Position numbers and translations under genes: made by a program. 64,000 nucleotides of DNA, taken from contig JAJQJQ010000048.1 in the NCBI GenBank assembly GCA_028622995.1, positions 1,798,001 through 1,862,000 of the forward strand. The letters are read 5' to 3'. The notes under the pieces were generated by a model. It had not been told where the DNA came from and did no database searches. It saw only the letters and a program-made list of their open reading frames with translations. Below, one piece after another: positions 32,724 through 45,532 of the stretch. Positions within the stretch are counted from its first letter, which is position 1. Each line of letters begins with the position of its first letter. Source of the stretch: Panagrolaimus kolymaensis (taxonomy: Eukaryota > Nematoda > Chromadorea > Rhabditida > Panagrolaimidae).

Positions 32724-35007
32724 CTATGGAAATTGATAAGGATTTTTCAAGAAATTTTGAATGGTTTCTTGTGTCATTGGAACGGCGAGAGCCATCTTTA
32801 AATTTGTAATCAATTTAAGTGAGCCTTGTCGATAAGCGGTTAAAGCGGGATCAACATTCTGTGAAGCGGCAATGGGTTGAGCTTTAATCCATTTGATTGC
32901 AGCTTGAATCCATTCCCCGGCATTTTTGTGTCCATAATCATACATTTTAACGAGCGCAGCATTGATATTAGTTTTAACCGTTCCAGTTGGAGCCTTATTT
33001 GAAATTAAAGTTGGAAGATTTGTTAATAAAACATTGAAGGGTTTATAATAAACTCCTGAAGAAAAAAAATAGTAAATAAAATTAAATTACAAAAAAGTTT
33101 CAATTCTGGATTAAAAATATGAGAGAGAAAAATGGATAAAGGAAGATTAATAAATTTTTTGATCATCGTCGCCTACTCAAAATAAAAACCCAGAGTCATG
33201 GAAAAAGTAATTAGTAAAAAATGGATTATCTGACGCGCTATAATGAAAATCGAAAAAATGCGATCTTTGAATTACAGAAAAAAATTAAAAATTAATTGAT
33301 CAATTTTTTTAAATATCATTAAAAAGTTTTAATTTTTGAACAAAAAAATGAAATGCTAAATACATATTTTTTTTCAGTTTGAAAACTGAATATAAAGTGG
33401 ATTATCCAAAAGCTTTGTTGATTGATTGTAATGGTTATTAAAATATGTGTGATCTTTGAATTTAGTAAATACATAAATTAAATGAAATTTTTCAAAAGCA
33501 AAGGCTCTATTTTTTTTTGAGAATAAATAAGTTACACTAATTATGTAAGAGTTTTGTTTAAAGTTGGTAAAGAAATAAAAGTTTTATAGTATTTATATTT
33601 TAGGGATATTATAACATTTTATGACGGCATGGAATCTCTCCAAAACAATGTTTTTTTTGTAGGTTTTCACGCAAGGAATTTTAAAGCCATCGTAAAACTT
33701 TCATTCTAAAATGTAATTATCGAAATAATTACAAATTTATAAGAGCTGTTTTTTTTTCTCGCTCCATTTAAATATAAGACACTCCTGTAAAGACTTCTAA
33801 TTTTTAAAAGGACCTCTTCGAAATATGCAAGAACTACAGTTTTTTAAATTTAAAACACACTTATTATTTCAATAGTTAAATTTTGAAAATACCAAAATTT
33901 TAAAAGCTTTGAGGTCATAAAAAATAACTAACCTGCTGGATTTATAACACTTTTAAGCGAAGGGACTCTTGCAAAGAGAGCATTTTTGGTTGCAGTGCTC
34001 ATACTTTTAACAGTTTTAACATAATTATTTGCTTGAGTAACCGTGATAGCTTGATTTGAAAATGATTGACCAATCAAAGCTAAAGCAACCGGACGAACTT
34101 GAGCTGGAATAATGCCATTAACCATTTTAGTTACAACCGCTTTAAGTTGAGTTTGTTTATCAGTTAAAACATCCATAACTTTATTTAAATTTGCATCACT
34201 ATTGCAAACTCCTTTGTAATAAGCGACAACATCAAAAATGTTTCCAGTATTGGCGTTTGCAGCATTCATGGCGCCATTCATATTTGTGATAAAGCATGTG
34301 AAAGCAGAAATTTCTGCATTTGGAAGGATTTGAAGTATCGTTGAAACTGATGGGTCCACTAAAAAATAGAAAAATATTTAAAAAAATTAAATAATGGCCC
34401 ATCATTTATGGAAGTGAGATTTAGATTTGACTCGCGAAGAAAAGTGGAGTTTTTTTAAACTTTCGATGCAATACATTTAGTTTCTTAAATTGTTGATATT
34501 TTTTTAATGAATTCTGCTGTAAATCAAAAGAGTAATTTTTACTCTTTTTTTTCAAGGGTTTTCCTAAGGAGTTTGAAAAGAAAGTAATGTAGAATTTTCT
34601 GAGTTTGTAATGAAAAATACAAAAAAAAATTATTTGTAAGACAACTTTTTCTTGATTTTTATAGTAATTTTTAAAATTCAATAATGAAATTACTCTCTAT
34701 TTTCGAAATTGAAAAGTATCATTATTTCAATTTTAGTAACTATAAAATCTTTCCGAATCAGAAATCTCTTTTTATTTTCGAATCAAAACCTTTTTGTTTC
34801 TTGGTTCAACAAAGTTTTATAAAAATCTCGAATTTTTAAGAAAAAAAACTTACAGCTTCCTCCACGTTTAAACAAATCGACAAGATTTTGTTGATCTAAT
34901 TGATTTTTTAAAATTGTAATAACCTTTTGAGTGTAAGTATCCACCGCTGCTGAACATTGTGTCACACTCAATCCAATCACCAATAATAAAGCAAAATAGC
35001 ACCGCAT
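32724..35007 (-). CDS. secreted helical protein, tandem family member 2, 303 aa, three exons
   Basis: Exons are 34854-35007, 33933-34358 and 32724-33055, with identical intron positions and phases to the paralogs on each side. The signal peptide is MRCYFALLLVIGLSVTQCSA. Exon 2 holds the conserved cysteine pair (FTCFITNMNGA and GVCNSDANLNKVM); exon 3 ends in KNPYQFP. The large second intron (about 880 bp) shares a block with that of the next paralog (GATCATCGTCGCCTACTCAA and a following ATGGATTATCTGA phrase). The upstream sequence is also shared with paralog 3, so these two arose by a recent duplication. Function unknown. Confidence 0.8.
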
Positions 35008-36934
35008 TTTTTTTATTACAACAAAAATAAAATTAATAAAGTTTTTATTATTAAATAATTTTTATTTTAAATGAAAAAAATGCAATGTGTTGGACTAAAA
35101 GTGACGAACTACGAGGATACAAAAAAATGGGTACACTTTTATCCATTTTTTGTTTAACAAAAAAGTGCTAATCTCTTTTTTGCGTCGGTTATCGTTGAAT
35201 TAAAAAAAATTATGCGATGTATTTTGGATAGTTTTGTTTGTATCGTTAATTAATTTTGATACACATCAACGCTAATAATATTAAAATAATTATCGATAGT
35301 GCAAAAATATTTTTTCCAAATGGAATAATTTTGTGTAGAATTTTTGAATTGCGTAGGTTTAAAAATTATGGACATTGAAAATCATGATCAACAAAAAAAC
35401 TCAATTCAAAAGTATGCAAACATCTCTCCATTTTTATTATGAATATAATTTTTAAGCCTATAAACTATTATTGTATTAAATTTTACGGATTTGTAAAAAA
35501 AATATGAAAACTAACCCATTTTTACTACTAATTTAGTCAATTGTGCATTAACAAAACCTGAGCGCGCGAAAATGAAAGGTAAAAAGTTTTTATGTCGGGT
35601 TTAACTTTCATTTAGGCAAACTGCAAACTGTTGGTAATTAAAGATGGGAAAAAGCAGATCAAAGAAAAAAAAATTCAAAAAACAATGAATCACCCAGGAG
35701 TAAAAAAAACAATTTCAGGATAGAAAAAAAACTTTTGAACGACGCACTTTTTACTCCGCTTTTAAAATAAGGACAAGTGAAACACACTTTTTCTTATACC
35801 TAGTAATTTTCTTATCTGATTTTTTTTTAAATTTTTATTTTTTTGTGTGTTTTTTTCTTCGACGAAAAAATTAGTCTGCTTCAAAGAAAAGTGACAGTTT
35901 TTTTCTGTCAATAATTACTTTGAATTTTTCATTTATATTTTTTTTTATTTTCTTAAACAAAATTTTTTAAAAAAATGCCAAAAATCCTTGAAGATAAAAT
36001 TTATACATAAATCATTTGTTATTTGTTTTATCTAAACATTTGGTTTAAAAACGAACAAAAACAATCAGTTCAAGCTATTGCCAAGCAAGGAAGTTATAAT
36101 TTAAATTTGGAAAACAATCTCCACGTTGAATACAATTAAAATTTATATATGAAATTGCAAAGCCTACTTCAGACAAAACTAAAGTTTTGGAAGCTCAAAC
36201 AAATACTTTACGATTTACTTTGAAAAAAATGGTGATATTTTTATATTACGAGAGTTCAAATAAATGTGAGTTGAAGAAAAAAAAACACAAATATTTTGTA
36301 GTTGAAAAGCAAATAGACATATTTTTTCTTCATAGATTAAATATTTATTACACATCGACATAGCATACACATCCAACCAAAAGTTAAATTTAATATTCTG
36401 ATACAATTATTTAAAAAAATAAGGATTTTTTTATAATTTTGATACTTTAAACTAAAAAAAAACACTGCTATGTTTTTTGAAAAGAGTGACGCGGATCTTT
36501 CTTTTTCATCTAAACAATAAAAAAAATTGCAACGAAAATAATCACGTGTCAGACAGAGAGAGAGTGTTTATCAACAAAAATGGATGCTTTTTTCTGCTTT
36601 CTTTATTTCTTTAACAAACAAAAAAACACTTTTAGTTCGTCAAAAAGGAAGAAAAGACAAAAGCTTTATTGTTTATTATTTTTTTGAATTTTTGAATGAA
36701 TCATTTTTTTTAAATTTTTTGTTCTAAAATTGTAAAATAACTTTTGACTTAAGAATTGTATATTCTTTATTAATTAATTTAAATATAAACAAATGCTTTA
36801 AAAAATTGAAATCGAATAAATAGCAAATATGTAATTCGATATAATGCGTACAAATAAAAGAATTCATCAATGAAAAAAGGCTTTTCGACAAAAAAATGGG
36901 AGCTTGCACCAATAAAAAAAAGTAAATATGAAAC
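35008..36934. other. intergenic: conserved promoter block and dispersed module
   Basis: 35084-35195 is conserved upstream of paralogs 2 and 3 (see separate entry). Another conserved phrase, TTGAAAATCATGATCAAC, lies near 35378. From about 36463 to 36715 the sequence matches the dispersed intergenic module also found near 40058. No gene is supported. Confidence 0.45.
35084..35195 (-). promoter_or_regulatory. conserved upstream block of family member 2
   Basis: Shares the ordered phrases GTTGGACTAAA, TACACTTTTATCCATTTTTT and TTTTTTGCGTCGGTT with the region 38571-38695 upstream of family member 3. Conservation may reflect recent duplication or regulation. Confidence 0.4.
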
Positions 36935-38536
36935 CTATGGAATTTGATAAGGATTTTTCAAATAATTTGAAATGGTTTCTTGCGTCATTGGTAATGCGAG
37001 AACCATCTTAGCATTTTGAATTAATTTAAGTGAACCTTGTCGATATGCTGTTAGAACGGGAGCGGCATTTTGAGAAGCGGCAATGGGTTGAGCTTTAATC
37101 CATTTAATTGCTGCATTCACATATTCCGCTGCATTTTTATGTCCATAATCATACATTTTAACAATCGCAGCATTAATATTTTTCTTAAGAGTTCCAGTTG
37201 GAAGTTTATTTGAAATTAAGATTGGGAGATTTGATAAAATTACGTTATATGGTTTATAATAAGCTCCTGTAAAATAAAATAAAAGTATTAATCAAAAAAA
37301 AGAAAAAGAAAAAAAAGGCAGATGTTTAAAAAAATTAATGGGGTTAGTTTTTGATCATCATCGCCTACTCAACAAAAAAATCCAATATTCCTGAAAGTTG
37401 TAATTTGTAAAAAAAAATGGATTATCTGAAGCAAAACTAATGATCGTAAAAAATGTGATCTTTGAAATAACAAAAATAATAATCCGATAAATTGATTGAT
37501 TTAATTCTTTTTAAATAAAATCATTATTAGTCTGGCTTTTTTTTTTTGCAATAAAATAATTAAAAAATGTTAATTAAAATCTTGTTCTTAAAGATTTGAT
37601 AGTAAATTATAAAATGGATAATTCAAATATAATTTTAAAAGCATTATGAAAACGCAATCTTTGAAATATCAAAATTTCGTATCGCTTGCTTTTTAGGATA
37701 AAAAATTGGGACTATCATGGTGAAAGGTAAAACATGTTATAGTACCCAATTTCAATAATGTGAACATCATCCTCTATTTATTATTTTAAAAACATTTTAA
37801 AAAGTTATTTTTTTATTCGGTTTTCCTTATAGTTTTAAACTAGACTAAAAGTTTTAATTAAAAATTTTTGGGCATACTTACCTGCTGGATTTAAAACACT
37901 TTTAAGTGAAGGAACTCTTGCAAAGAGAGCTTTTTTGGTTGCTGTATTAATTTTTTTAGCTGTTTTAATATAACTATTTGCTTGAGCAAGAGTAATATTT
38001 TGTTTTGAAAAAGCTTGACCAATTACAGCTAAAGCAACGGGACGAATTTGAACTGGAATAATGCCATTAACCATTTTAGTTGCAACTCCTCGAAGTCGCT
38101 CTTGAACGGTTTTATCAGTTAAAAGATTCATAGCTTGATTTAAATTTGCATCACTTTTGCATACTCCCTTATAGTAGACGAGAACAGCGGAAATGTCTCC
38201 GGTGTTAGCTCGAGCAGCGTTCATGGCGTCATTTATGTTTGTTAAAAAGCAAGTATATGCAGGAACTTCAGTATTTGGAACGGTTTGAAGCATAGTTGAA
38301 ATTGCGGGGTCCACTAAAAAACAGCAAATCATTTTTTTAACAAAATCATGAATGATTGAAAATAATAAATAAAAAAACATACAGCTTCCTCCTCGTTTAA
38401 ACATATCAACAAGATTTTGTTGAGTTAATTGATTCTTTAAAAGTGTAATAACTTTTTGGGTGTAAGTATCCGCTGCAGCTGAACATTGTGACACAAAAAT
38501 CAATCCAATCACTAAAAGTCCCAAATAGCACCGCAT
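36935..38536 (-). CDS. secreted helical protein, tandem family member 3, 305 aa, three exons
   Basis: Exons are 38383-38536, 37882-38313 and 36935-37266. The signal peptide is MRCYLGLLVIGLIFVSQCSA. Exon 2 has the conserved cysteine pair (YTCFLTNINDA and GVCKSDANLNQAM), and exon 3 is nearly the same as in member 2 (MYDYGHKNA, KNPYQIP). The first intron is short (69 bp) and has no stop in frame, so its retention would still give an open frame; I read it as an intron because the donor and acceptor match those of the paralogs. Function unknown. Confidence 0.8.
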
Positions 38537-38570
38537 TTTTTAAAATAAAAAAAAAAATAAAAATTTTAAA

Positions 38571-38695
38571 AATGCGTTGGACTAAAGTGAGAAAACTACG
38601 AATGGATAGAAAAAAATTGATACACTTTTATCCATTTTTTTTTTAAACAAAAGGCGCTAATGATAATCCCTTTTTTTGCGTCGGTTTAGTTGAAA
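38571..38695 (-). promoter_or_regulatory. conserved upstream block of family member 3
   Basis: Partner of the block at 35084-35195. It also contains a TGATAA, a possible GATA-factor site, near 38659. A conserved phrase around ATCATGATCAAC lies further up, near 38845. Confidence 0.4.
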
Positions 38696-41352
38696 TTTTA
38701 TTTGTAGCATTAATTAATTCTTTGATTCACATCAACGGTAATATTATTAAAATATTTATTGGTAATTTGACACTTTTGCTAAAAGGAAATAAATTTTTGT
38801 GGAAAATGCGTGGTTGCGTATTTGTAAAAAGTTGATCATTGAAAATCATGATCAACGAAATAAACTCAAATGAAAGGTAAGCAAACATCATTTTTTTCAA
38901 GCCTTTTAAAAATGTGAACATCCTCTCGCAAAATCGATAACAAAGTTGATAAAAAAAAGAGATTGCTTCTTTTGATGTATTTTCTCTTTATTGTTTAAAC
39001 AAAAAAAGCTTTAAAGCCTTGTTGAAAGAAAAAGAAACAAAGTTTTCCAATATTAATTTATATTTCTTTTGAATATTTTAATTTTGTTTTATTTTTTCTT
39101 AATAAAAAAAATTCGTTAAAAAATAACAAAAAAAAGTTCTTAAAAAATTATTTTAAAGCTTTTTGACTTTATTTTTTCTTATTTTTTTAACGAAGAAAAG
39201 AATAATTTTCAATTAATTTTGTCAAGGAAGACGTCGTGTAACACATGCAAATTTTTCCTTGTCGAATACAAATAAGATTTATGAGAATTTTTTGCAAAAC
39301 AGGTTGCTGACAAAACTTTGTTGTTATAAAATTAAACTAAATTTTAATTTATCATATAAATTTTTAGAAATTAAGAGAATTATTTCAAAGTAAAAAATTT
39401 GTTCCAAGAAAATGTCAATACTCCGCTTTCTTTCTTTGGATAAAATAGCGCAGGTGTGTGTTTTAAAGAAAGATCGCGAATCGCGATTTCAAATTTTTAT
39501 TGAAAAAGATATTTGCTCAAAAAACAAAAAATGCGTTTTTCTCCTTTATTTTTTTTTAAATATTTTATTTTACTTTTTATTTTTTTATGAAAGCTTGCTT
39601 GGATGAAGCAAGTTTAGTTTCAAATGTAGAATTTCTGATTATAATATCTGTTGCATCGAAGAGACCATGGAATAAGAAAAAAAGAAGCAACCGCAGTGGA
39701 ACTTTCTGTGAGCTACAGAAAATGCATCCAATATTAATAAAAATATTATCAGCAGCATTTTATGAGAATAAGCTCACTTTTTTGGGGTGAAACCTCATTG
39801 ATTAAAAGCAGAAAATGCCAGTAAATTTGGAATTACCGGTGCAAGATATCCCATTGATAATGATAAATTTTTTTCCTAATTAGTTTAACCGATTTAATTG
39901 ATTTTTTTGAAGAACAAATTTGAATGAAATAATTTATAAATCAAATGATTATGTTATAAAAAAAGTTTCACGATGTGACCCAGAAAAGAAAAAAAAAATT
40001 TTTTCTTATTTTTTGACTATTTTGTTACATTTAAAAATGTTAATGAAAAAACGAAAAAACACTGCTTTGTTTTTTAAAAACTGACATGGCTCTTCTTTTT
40101 CACTAAATCGTGAGAAAAAAACTTTTCGTTGGAAGAAAAAAAAACGAAGACGTGTGAAAAATGGAGAGGACGTCAATCAATAAAAGTGGCTGCTTTTTTT
40201 CTCTGTTTTTTTGTTTTGTTTCCACGTTTTATTGAAAAAAAGACTTATTCCTCACAAAGCAAAAAAAAAACCAAACAAAAAATGTGACTTTTAATTAATT
40301 TTTTTTTGAATTTTTAAGTGAATTATTTTTTTTGTGTTTTGTCTATAAAATATTTGAATTTCTCTACGAAGAAATTGCACAAAATAGAATTAATTTGAGA
40401 GAAAATGATGCTTAATATTTCTAATAATTTTTATATTCTCCATTGCATTTTGTAAAATGGGTTTTGATGGAGACTTAAAAAAAACAAAACCCAATTTACA
40501 CTTCCTCTCAAAAGTGACAAAAAGAATGCTTCAATTGTTGGTTCTCATTCAAGTACTCAAACCTATCACAATTTTTCTGCAGTAAAAGGTCACTAAGCTC
40601 ACCTTGAAATCATGTACATATATGCATGGATAATCTTAGATAACTAGAAGAATTCCAAAACATGGTGGAAAAAAATTCTACGATAAGAATTTTTTAATGG
40701 CGTGATAAATGGAAGTTTTATTATTCCACGTTATAATAGTTCCTAGAAACGTAACACACCCGCACCAAATCGTTGATGATAAAAAAGACAGCAGCTCTTG
40801 TTTTTTTTTTTGCTTTAGTTTCACTTTTCTTTTTTTTTTTGAAATGAAACAAAAAAGCAAATTAAGAAATCATTATCATCTCATTTGGCACATCCCAAAG
40901 TTTAATATAAAACAAAAAAGTTTAAAACCGTGGCGTATTATCAATGGTTCTTTTATTAATCTTTTAGACTTTTATTTTTTTTCTTACTTTATAGAACGCA
41001 TTTTTTTAATTTACAATTTTAAAAAAACATGACATATTTTTTTTACAGCTGAAACAAATGCATAAATTTTCACAAAAACAACATAACATTATTATTCATC
41101 TGCCTAAGATGAAGCAAATAAAATTATTTTTCTTTGAACTTTTAATAACAAAAACTTTGTTAAAATTCTTTTTTTACATACGTAATGGAGAGCTCATGTC
41201 ATACATAATCAGGACAACAAAAAAGTATTTAAATATTTATATTATAATTTAAAAAAAAAGTACTTTATTAATATTTTTTTCAAAAATAAAATTACTTACC
41301 ATATTTATCAAATTTTGGTAATAACGGTTGCTTTTTTTTATTTTTTTGAGCT
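38696..41352. other. intergenic with dispersed module, no gene supported
   Basis: A and T runs dominate. The stretch 40058-40335 matches the module at 36463-36715 in order and content (AACACTGCT opening, a TGGCTGCTTTTTT middle, and a TTTTTTTGAATTTTTAAGTGAAT end). A 67-codon plus-strand frame near 39587 is short, without homology, and I do not call it. Confidence 0.4.
40058..40335. repeat. dispersed AT-rich intergenic module (one of several)
   Basis: Related copies are at about 36463-36715, 47870-48110 and 48480-48700, with weaker ones near 18110-18410 and 47300-47570. The shared order is a CACGT/GACGTGT phrase, a TCAATAAAAGTGGCTG-like phrase, a T/C-rich then A-rich stem-like middle, and a TTTTTTTGAATTTTTAAG end. 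There is no reading frame and no clear terminal repeat. Confidence 0.55.
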
Positions 41353-42376
41353 ATGGAATCTAACAATTTCACAGAACTCGAAAATGCCAAATTTACTGTA
41401 AACTTAATTGTTTCCATTGTCGATATAATAATTTTATATTCCATCGCCATTATAGAATTTTTATTTATTATTTTAATTATTTATAATGTAAAACATAAAA
41501 ATTCAACTTTCACTTCTGCATATTATTACATTCTTGCCATAGGCTATTGTGTTACATCACTGACATGTTTTATGTATAAAATAACTTACACCGTAGAGAA
41601 ACCAGATATTTATCGACAATCATTTTATAATATTTTGCAATGGTATAATGCCCGATTTATATGTTTTTGGAATTTTTTGTTGGCTTTAAATCGATTTACA
41701 GCAATTTTTTTCTTTTTAAAACATAAAAAAATTTGGGCAGGAAAATCACTTTTTGCAATTTTAATTATTTTAATATTATTTCTATTTATTTTGAGTGCTC
41801 ATACTCTTGGAAAAATTGGTTGCTTTTTTAAAAATCCTTATGAAGATGATTGTTTGGGTTTTTTTATTGCCGAATTTCTTGGTCTTGCAAACATTGCTTG
41901 CCATGTCATTGCTTTTGTGCTAGGAATTTCCACAGCTTTGGCAAGAAAAATAAAGGGTCAAAAATGGGCTAAAAAACAAAAATTTGAAACTTATTTACTC
42001 ATTCAATCAATTGTTTCGACAACTTTATTTTTACTTTCAATATTATTTGATTTTGTTAATGCTAATTACCTTAATGCTTATATTTCGACATTTCGAAGTG
42101 ATATCGAACAATATGTTACAATGCAAATTTTATTTTCGATAATTAATTATATTACTTTAATAGCTCATGGTTCATCAGCTATTTTAATTCTATGTCTTTC
42201 GTAAGTTTTTTTGGTTAAATAATTTTTTTTCTATGATATTTTTTTGCTTTTTTAGCAAAGATGTTCGCGAAAATTTTATTGCCTTTTATCGATTATATTA
42301 TATTCCTGGAATTAAAAAGCCATCAAAATCTGATGAAACAACAACAACTCCTGTACAAAGTCTTCGAAGTTCTTAA
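41353..42376 (+). CDS. serpentine (seven-transmembrane) chemoreceptor, 322 aa, two exons
   Basis: Exons are 41353-42200 and 42256-42376. The ATG at 41353 gives MESNNFTELE, followed by seven hydrophobic segments. The motif LLALNRFTAIFFFLKHKKIW after the third segment is typical of the nematode Srg-superfamily chemoreceptors, where an NR pair stands in for the DRY motif. The last exon supplies a cytoplasmic tail ending TTTTPVQSLRSS. Such receptors sit in sensory neuron cilia and detect chemicals; the ligand is unknown. A close paralog lies at 51065-52110 on the opposite strand with the same intron position. I cannot assign the exact class (srg, srv or srx). Confidence 0.82.
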
Positions 42377-42759
42377 TAAATTTTCTCAATAACTCTCACA
42401 AATATTTGTAATAACAAACGAGCAAAATAAAATAATTAAAATAACCAAAATAATTAGTCTTCATAAAACAATAATTATGCCCTTGAAAAAATTTCTTTTC
42501 TTTTTTTGACCATGGAACTTGACCTATTTGTGTTTTAAGAGAAATAAAAAGGGGCAGGAAAATTGCGAAAACAACAATAATAAATAATCAAAACTACGTG
42601 TGCAGTCAATTGGAAATTCATTTGTTTGCTTCGCCCATATGAAAATCAATAATAGCTCAAAAGCATTTATTCCACTCAAAAAACTGTAGCAAAAACAACT
42701 TTTTTTACTTTCTCTCTTGATTTTTTTTCTTGGCAGCTTTCAAAAAACTTTTGTTAACT
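42377..42759. other. intergenic; acceptor-like site before next gene
   Basis: No gene seen. A TTCTTGGCAG at about 42727-42736 sits 24 bases before the next ATG and could be a trans-splice or cis-splice acceptor. Confidence 0.4.
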
Positions 42760-43648
42760 ATGGTTATTAATGAAAATTCAGAATTTTCGTCGCCATTTAC
42801 TTTACTTCCTTGTACCCAATATTATTCATTACCAAATCCATTAATTCAATATATATTTTCAAATTCTTCAACATTCATTTGCTCCAAGCTTTTTCGAAGT
42901 TGTAAGAAACTGAACGAAAGTATTTCAAAATTTGGTCGGCAAGTCGATGTTCTTGAAATTGGAATTTCAAAACGAATCAAACATTTCTCAAATGAAAAGC
43001 AAATTCGAGTTCAAGTAACCAATACTTCATATTCGTGTGTCACAAATCTTATCATTAAAAAACGGTTGCTATTATTAAATACAATACTTCATGAAAAGAC
43101 TCGAATTTTTTTAAACCATATCAATTTTTCAATGGTCAAAGAAGTTTTTTTATTTAATGCTTGTATTTACTTAAATGATTATAAAAAATTATTAATGGTT
43201 TCATCAATTGAAGCTTTATATATGTCTGATGTCGAACCGATGAAAGGATTTGATATGATTGGTTACACATTAGAAAAATTGCCTAATTTAAAAAGGTTTA
43301 GGTAAGCATTAATTTTTATGCTTTTCCTTCTTTTTTTTCGATCCATCAATAATTTATTTTTTTAGACTCCCATGGAAATCTCAATGCACATCTTTCGCAA
43401 CGCTCGCCAAAATTCAACGATCAAAGAGTTTGAAAAAAATTGAAATTTATAATCTTCCTTCTGACGCGGATGTTGAAAATTTTGCTCCATTTGTTTCAGC
43501 TCAAATGAATTCAGAAAATAGTGTTCTCAACTTGGATTTTGATTTTAATTTTAATTTTATTGTTCAAAATAAATATTTAAAAATTGCCGACGATTTTAAT
43601 GATTCCTCAAACATCAAAATTTTTATTCGTTCAAAGCGTGGTGAATAA
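42760..43648 (+). CDS. F-box-like paralog, 274 aa, two exons
   Basis: Exons are 42760-43301 and 43366-43648. The ATG at 42760 is the first in frame; a splice-acceptor-like site just before it suggests either trans-splicing or a missing upstream exon. The F-box-like part is YYSLPNPLIQYIFSN and FRSCKKLNE. The exon junction falls just before LPW, exactly as in the other two-exon members of this family in the window (45533, 52763 and the gene at the window end). The C-terminal exon carries a leucine-rich-like segment (LKKIEIYNLPSDADVENFAPF). A role in substrate recognition for ubiquitination is a family-level inference. Confidence 0.7.
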
Positions 43649-43897
43649 ATTTATTTTCTTTAAACATAAATGCTTTTGTTTCTTTTGGAGGTCAAATAAA
43701 TTTAAAAAAAGGCATTTATACTTTATATAACAAAAATGGAAGATTTACAAATAAATTGTAAAAAAATTCAACCAGCTTTTTAAATACCAAAAATAAAACA
43801 ATCGAATACCACTTTTTTTTCAAAGGTTTTCATAAATTAAATAAATTAAGTCATTGGAAATTTTATTTTTAATAAAATTTCGATTCATTGTGGAAAT

Positions 43898-44575
43898 TTA
43901 CATAAAATTATGATTGCGATATTTTTCAATAGCTTTCATGTTAATTTCGAGAAGCGTAGCATTTTGTCGATCTGATTTTTTAAACAATCTCCAAGTGTCA
44001 ATATACCAATTAAATGGCCAATCGTCATCAATAATGTCATGTATGCGGGCAAAAAGTGCAGTATCACAATTAAGATATTGTGTAGGATAATTGCTAATAA
44101 AATCAAAATCATTTTGGATACCTTGCGTCTTTGTAGACATATTTTTCATACACTTATCATTAATTTCAATTTTTTGATCATTTTGTTCTTTGGAAATATT
44201 AGGAGCTGCTTGAATGATCAAAAGATAAGCATTTTTCTCATCTTCAGAAATCCATTTTCGAAGGCATGCATGATTTATTGCACGAAAATGCAAAGTTGTT
44301 CCGATATCTTTTTTTAACTGAAGAAGAGAAGAATAATTTTGGAAATCTCTAATTTTCTCAATGCAAATATTATCAATTGGATAAATAATATCATTATTAA
44401 TATTTTGAATAAGAATTTCTATATTTTGATTAGAAATTTTACCACAAAGACATTTTATTATTTCTGAATCATTTATATGGCTTTCTTTCCAAAACAATAC
44501 AGCTTCTGGAAATGCTAAACCATCGGTATTATTCTTTATGGTTTCTTTAAAATATATAGGATTACAACGAGACAT
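43898..44575 (-). CDS. unrecognised protein, 225 aa
   Basis: The start chosen is the ATG at 44575 (MSRCNPIYF). About 28 bp upstream on this strand is TTTTTTTATAG, a good trans-splice acceptor, which supports a complete 5' end. The protein is mixed and charged, with a short cysteine pair (CLCGKI), a stretch rich in Ile and Asn, and a tryptophan-rich C-terminal part (DDDWPFNWYIDTWRLF). There is no signal peptide or membrane segment. It may be a distant relative of the surrounding adaptor-like genes, but I cannot show it. Confidence 0.6.
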   Translation of the reverse strand: MSRCNPIYFKETIKNNTDGLAFPEAVLFWKESHINDSEIIKCLCGKISNQNIEILIQNINNDIIYPIDNICIEKIRDFQNYSSLLQLKKDIGTTLHFRAINHACLRKWISEDEKNAYLLIIQAAPNISKEQNDQKIEINDKCMKNMSTKTQGIQNDFDFISNYPTQYLNCDTALFARIHDIIDDDWPFNWYIDTWRLFKKSDRQNATLLEINMKAIEKYRNHNFM

Positions 44576-45532
44576 GAAGAAAATCAATCTCAATCAAAAA
44601 ACCTATAAAAAAATTTATTATTAATATTCACCAGCTGCTTAAAAAAAAGTTCGTGATTATGGAATATTTTAGCAAATAAAAATTATGATAATTCTTCTGT
44701 CAATTCATTAATAGCTATTTTTAGTAACAAAAAACAAAAAAATATCATTAAAACACTATTTTTTAAAACGACTAACAAAAAACAAAGGAAAAAATGCTGT
44801 TACTACAGAAACTTAAGCAACAAAGAAAAGGGTTCTGGCTAGAAATTTTTCATCATATTTTTTCTTTTTTATCAAAAAAAGATAATCCTTTTGTGTACAT
44901 TTAAAGCGTTCACTTTCTTTCTCTTTTTATCACAAATTTTTAACGGAAGTGATTTTAGTATGATTCAACATTTTAAGATAAAAAATAAATCGCCGTCCTT
45001 TTCTGAAATAAATGCATACATTTTATCGATTTAGAGTTTCCAAAAAAAAGAAATAATTTTTTTGGTGAATATTTATAATACAATATTTTTTTATTTTTCA
45101 ATTATTTTTTTCGGAAACAAACAAACATTGTGCAAATTGAAAGAAATTGTTTATTTTTAATTTTCTTTTGCTGCTATTAAGTCTAATATAAATCTCAATA
45201 GATTTTATATATTATTTTCTTGCAATTTACGAGTTAACCCTAAAAAGGAATATTTTTAGTTGAAAAAATGTAACAATTTATTTATTTAAACTTTTAAAAA
45301 GTTTTTGTTTAATTTACATTAACTAATCTTTGCATTTTGAAGGAAAAAATAGGCACTTTTAGACATGTTCATTCATAATGGATAAAAAAGAGTTGACCTA
45401 TATATAAGCCTTAAGAAAAGCAAAAAATATTGGCATATTGTGAAGAAAGAAGACAAACGACAACAAATAATAAACCAACAAAAAAATGCAGCTCAAAAAA
45501 TCAGTCTAAAATTATATTCTTTACGTGCAAAA
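44576..45532. other. intergenic, no gene seen
   Basis: AT-rich. A TATATATAAG-like stretch near 45399-45408 may be the TATA box of the following plus-strand gene. Confidence 0.4.
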
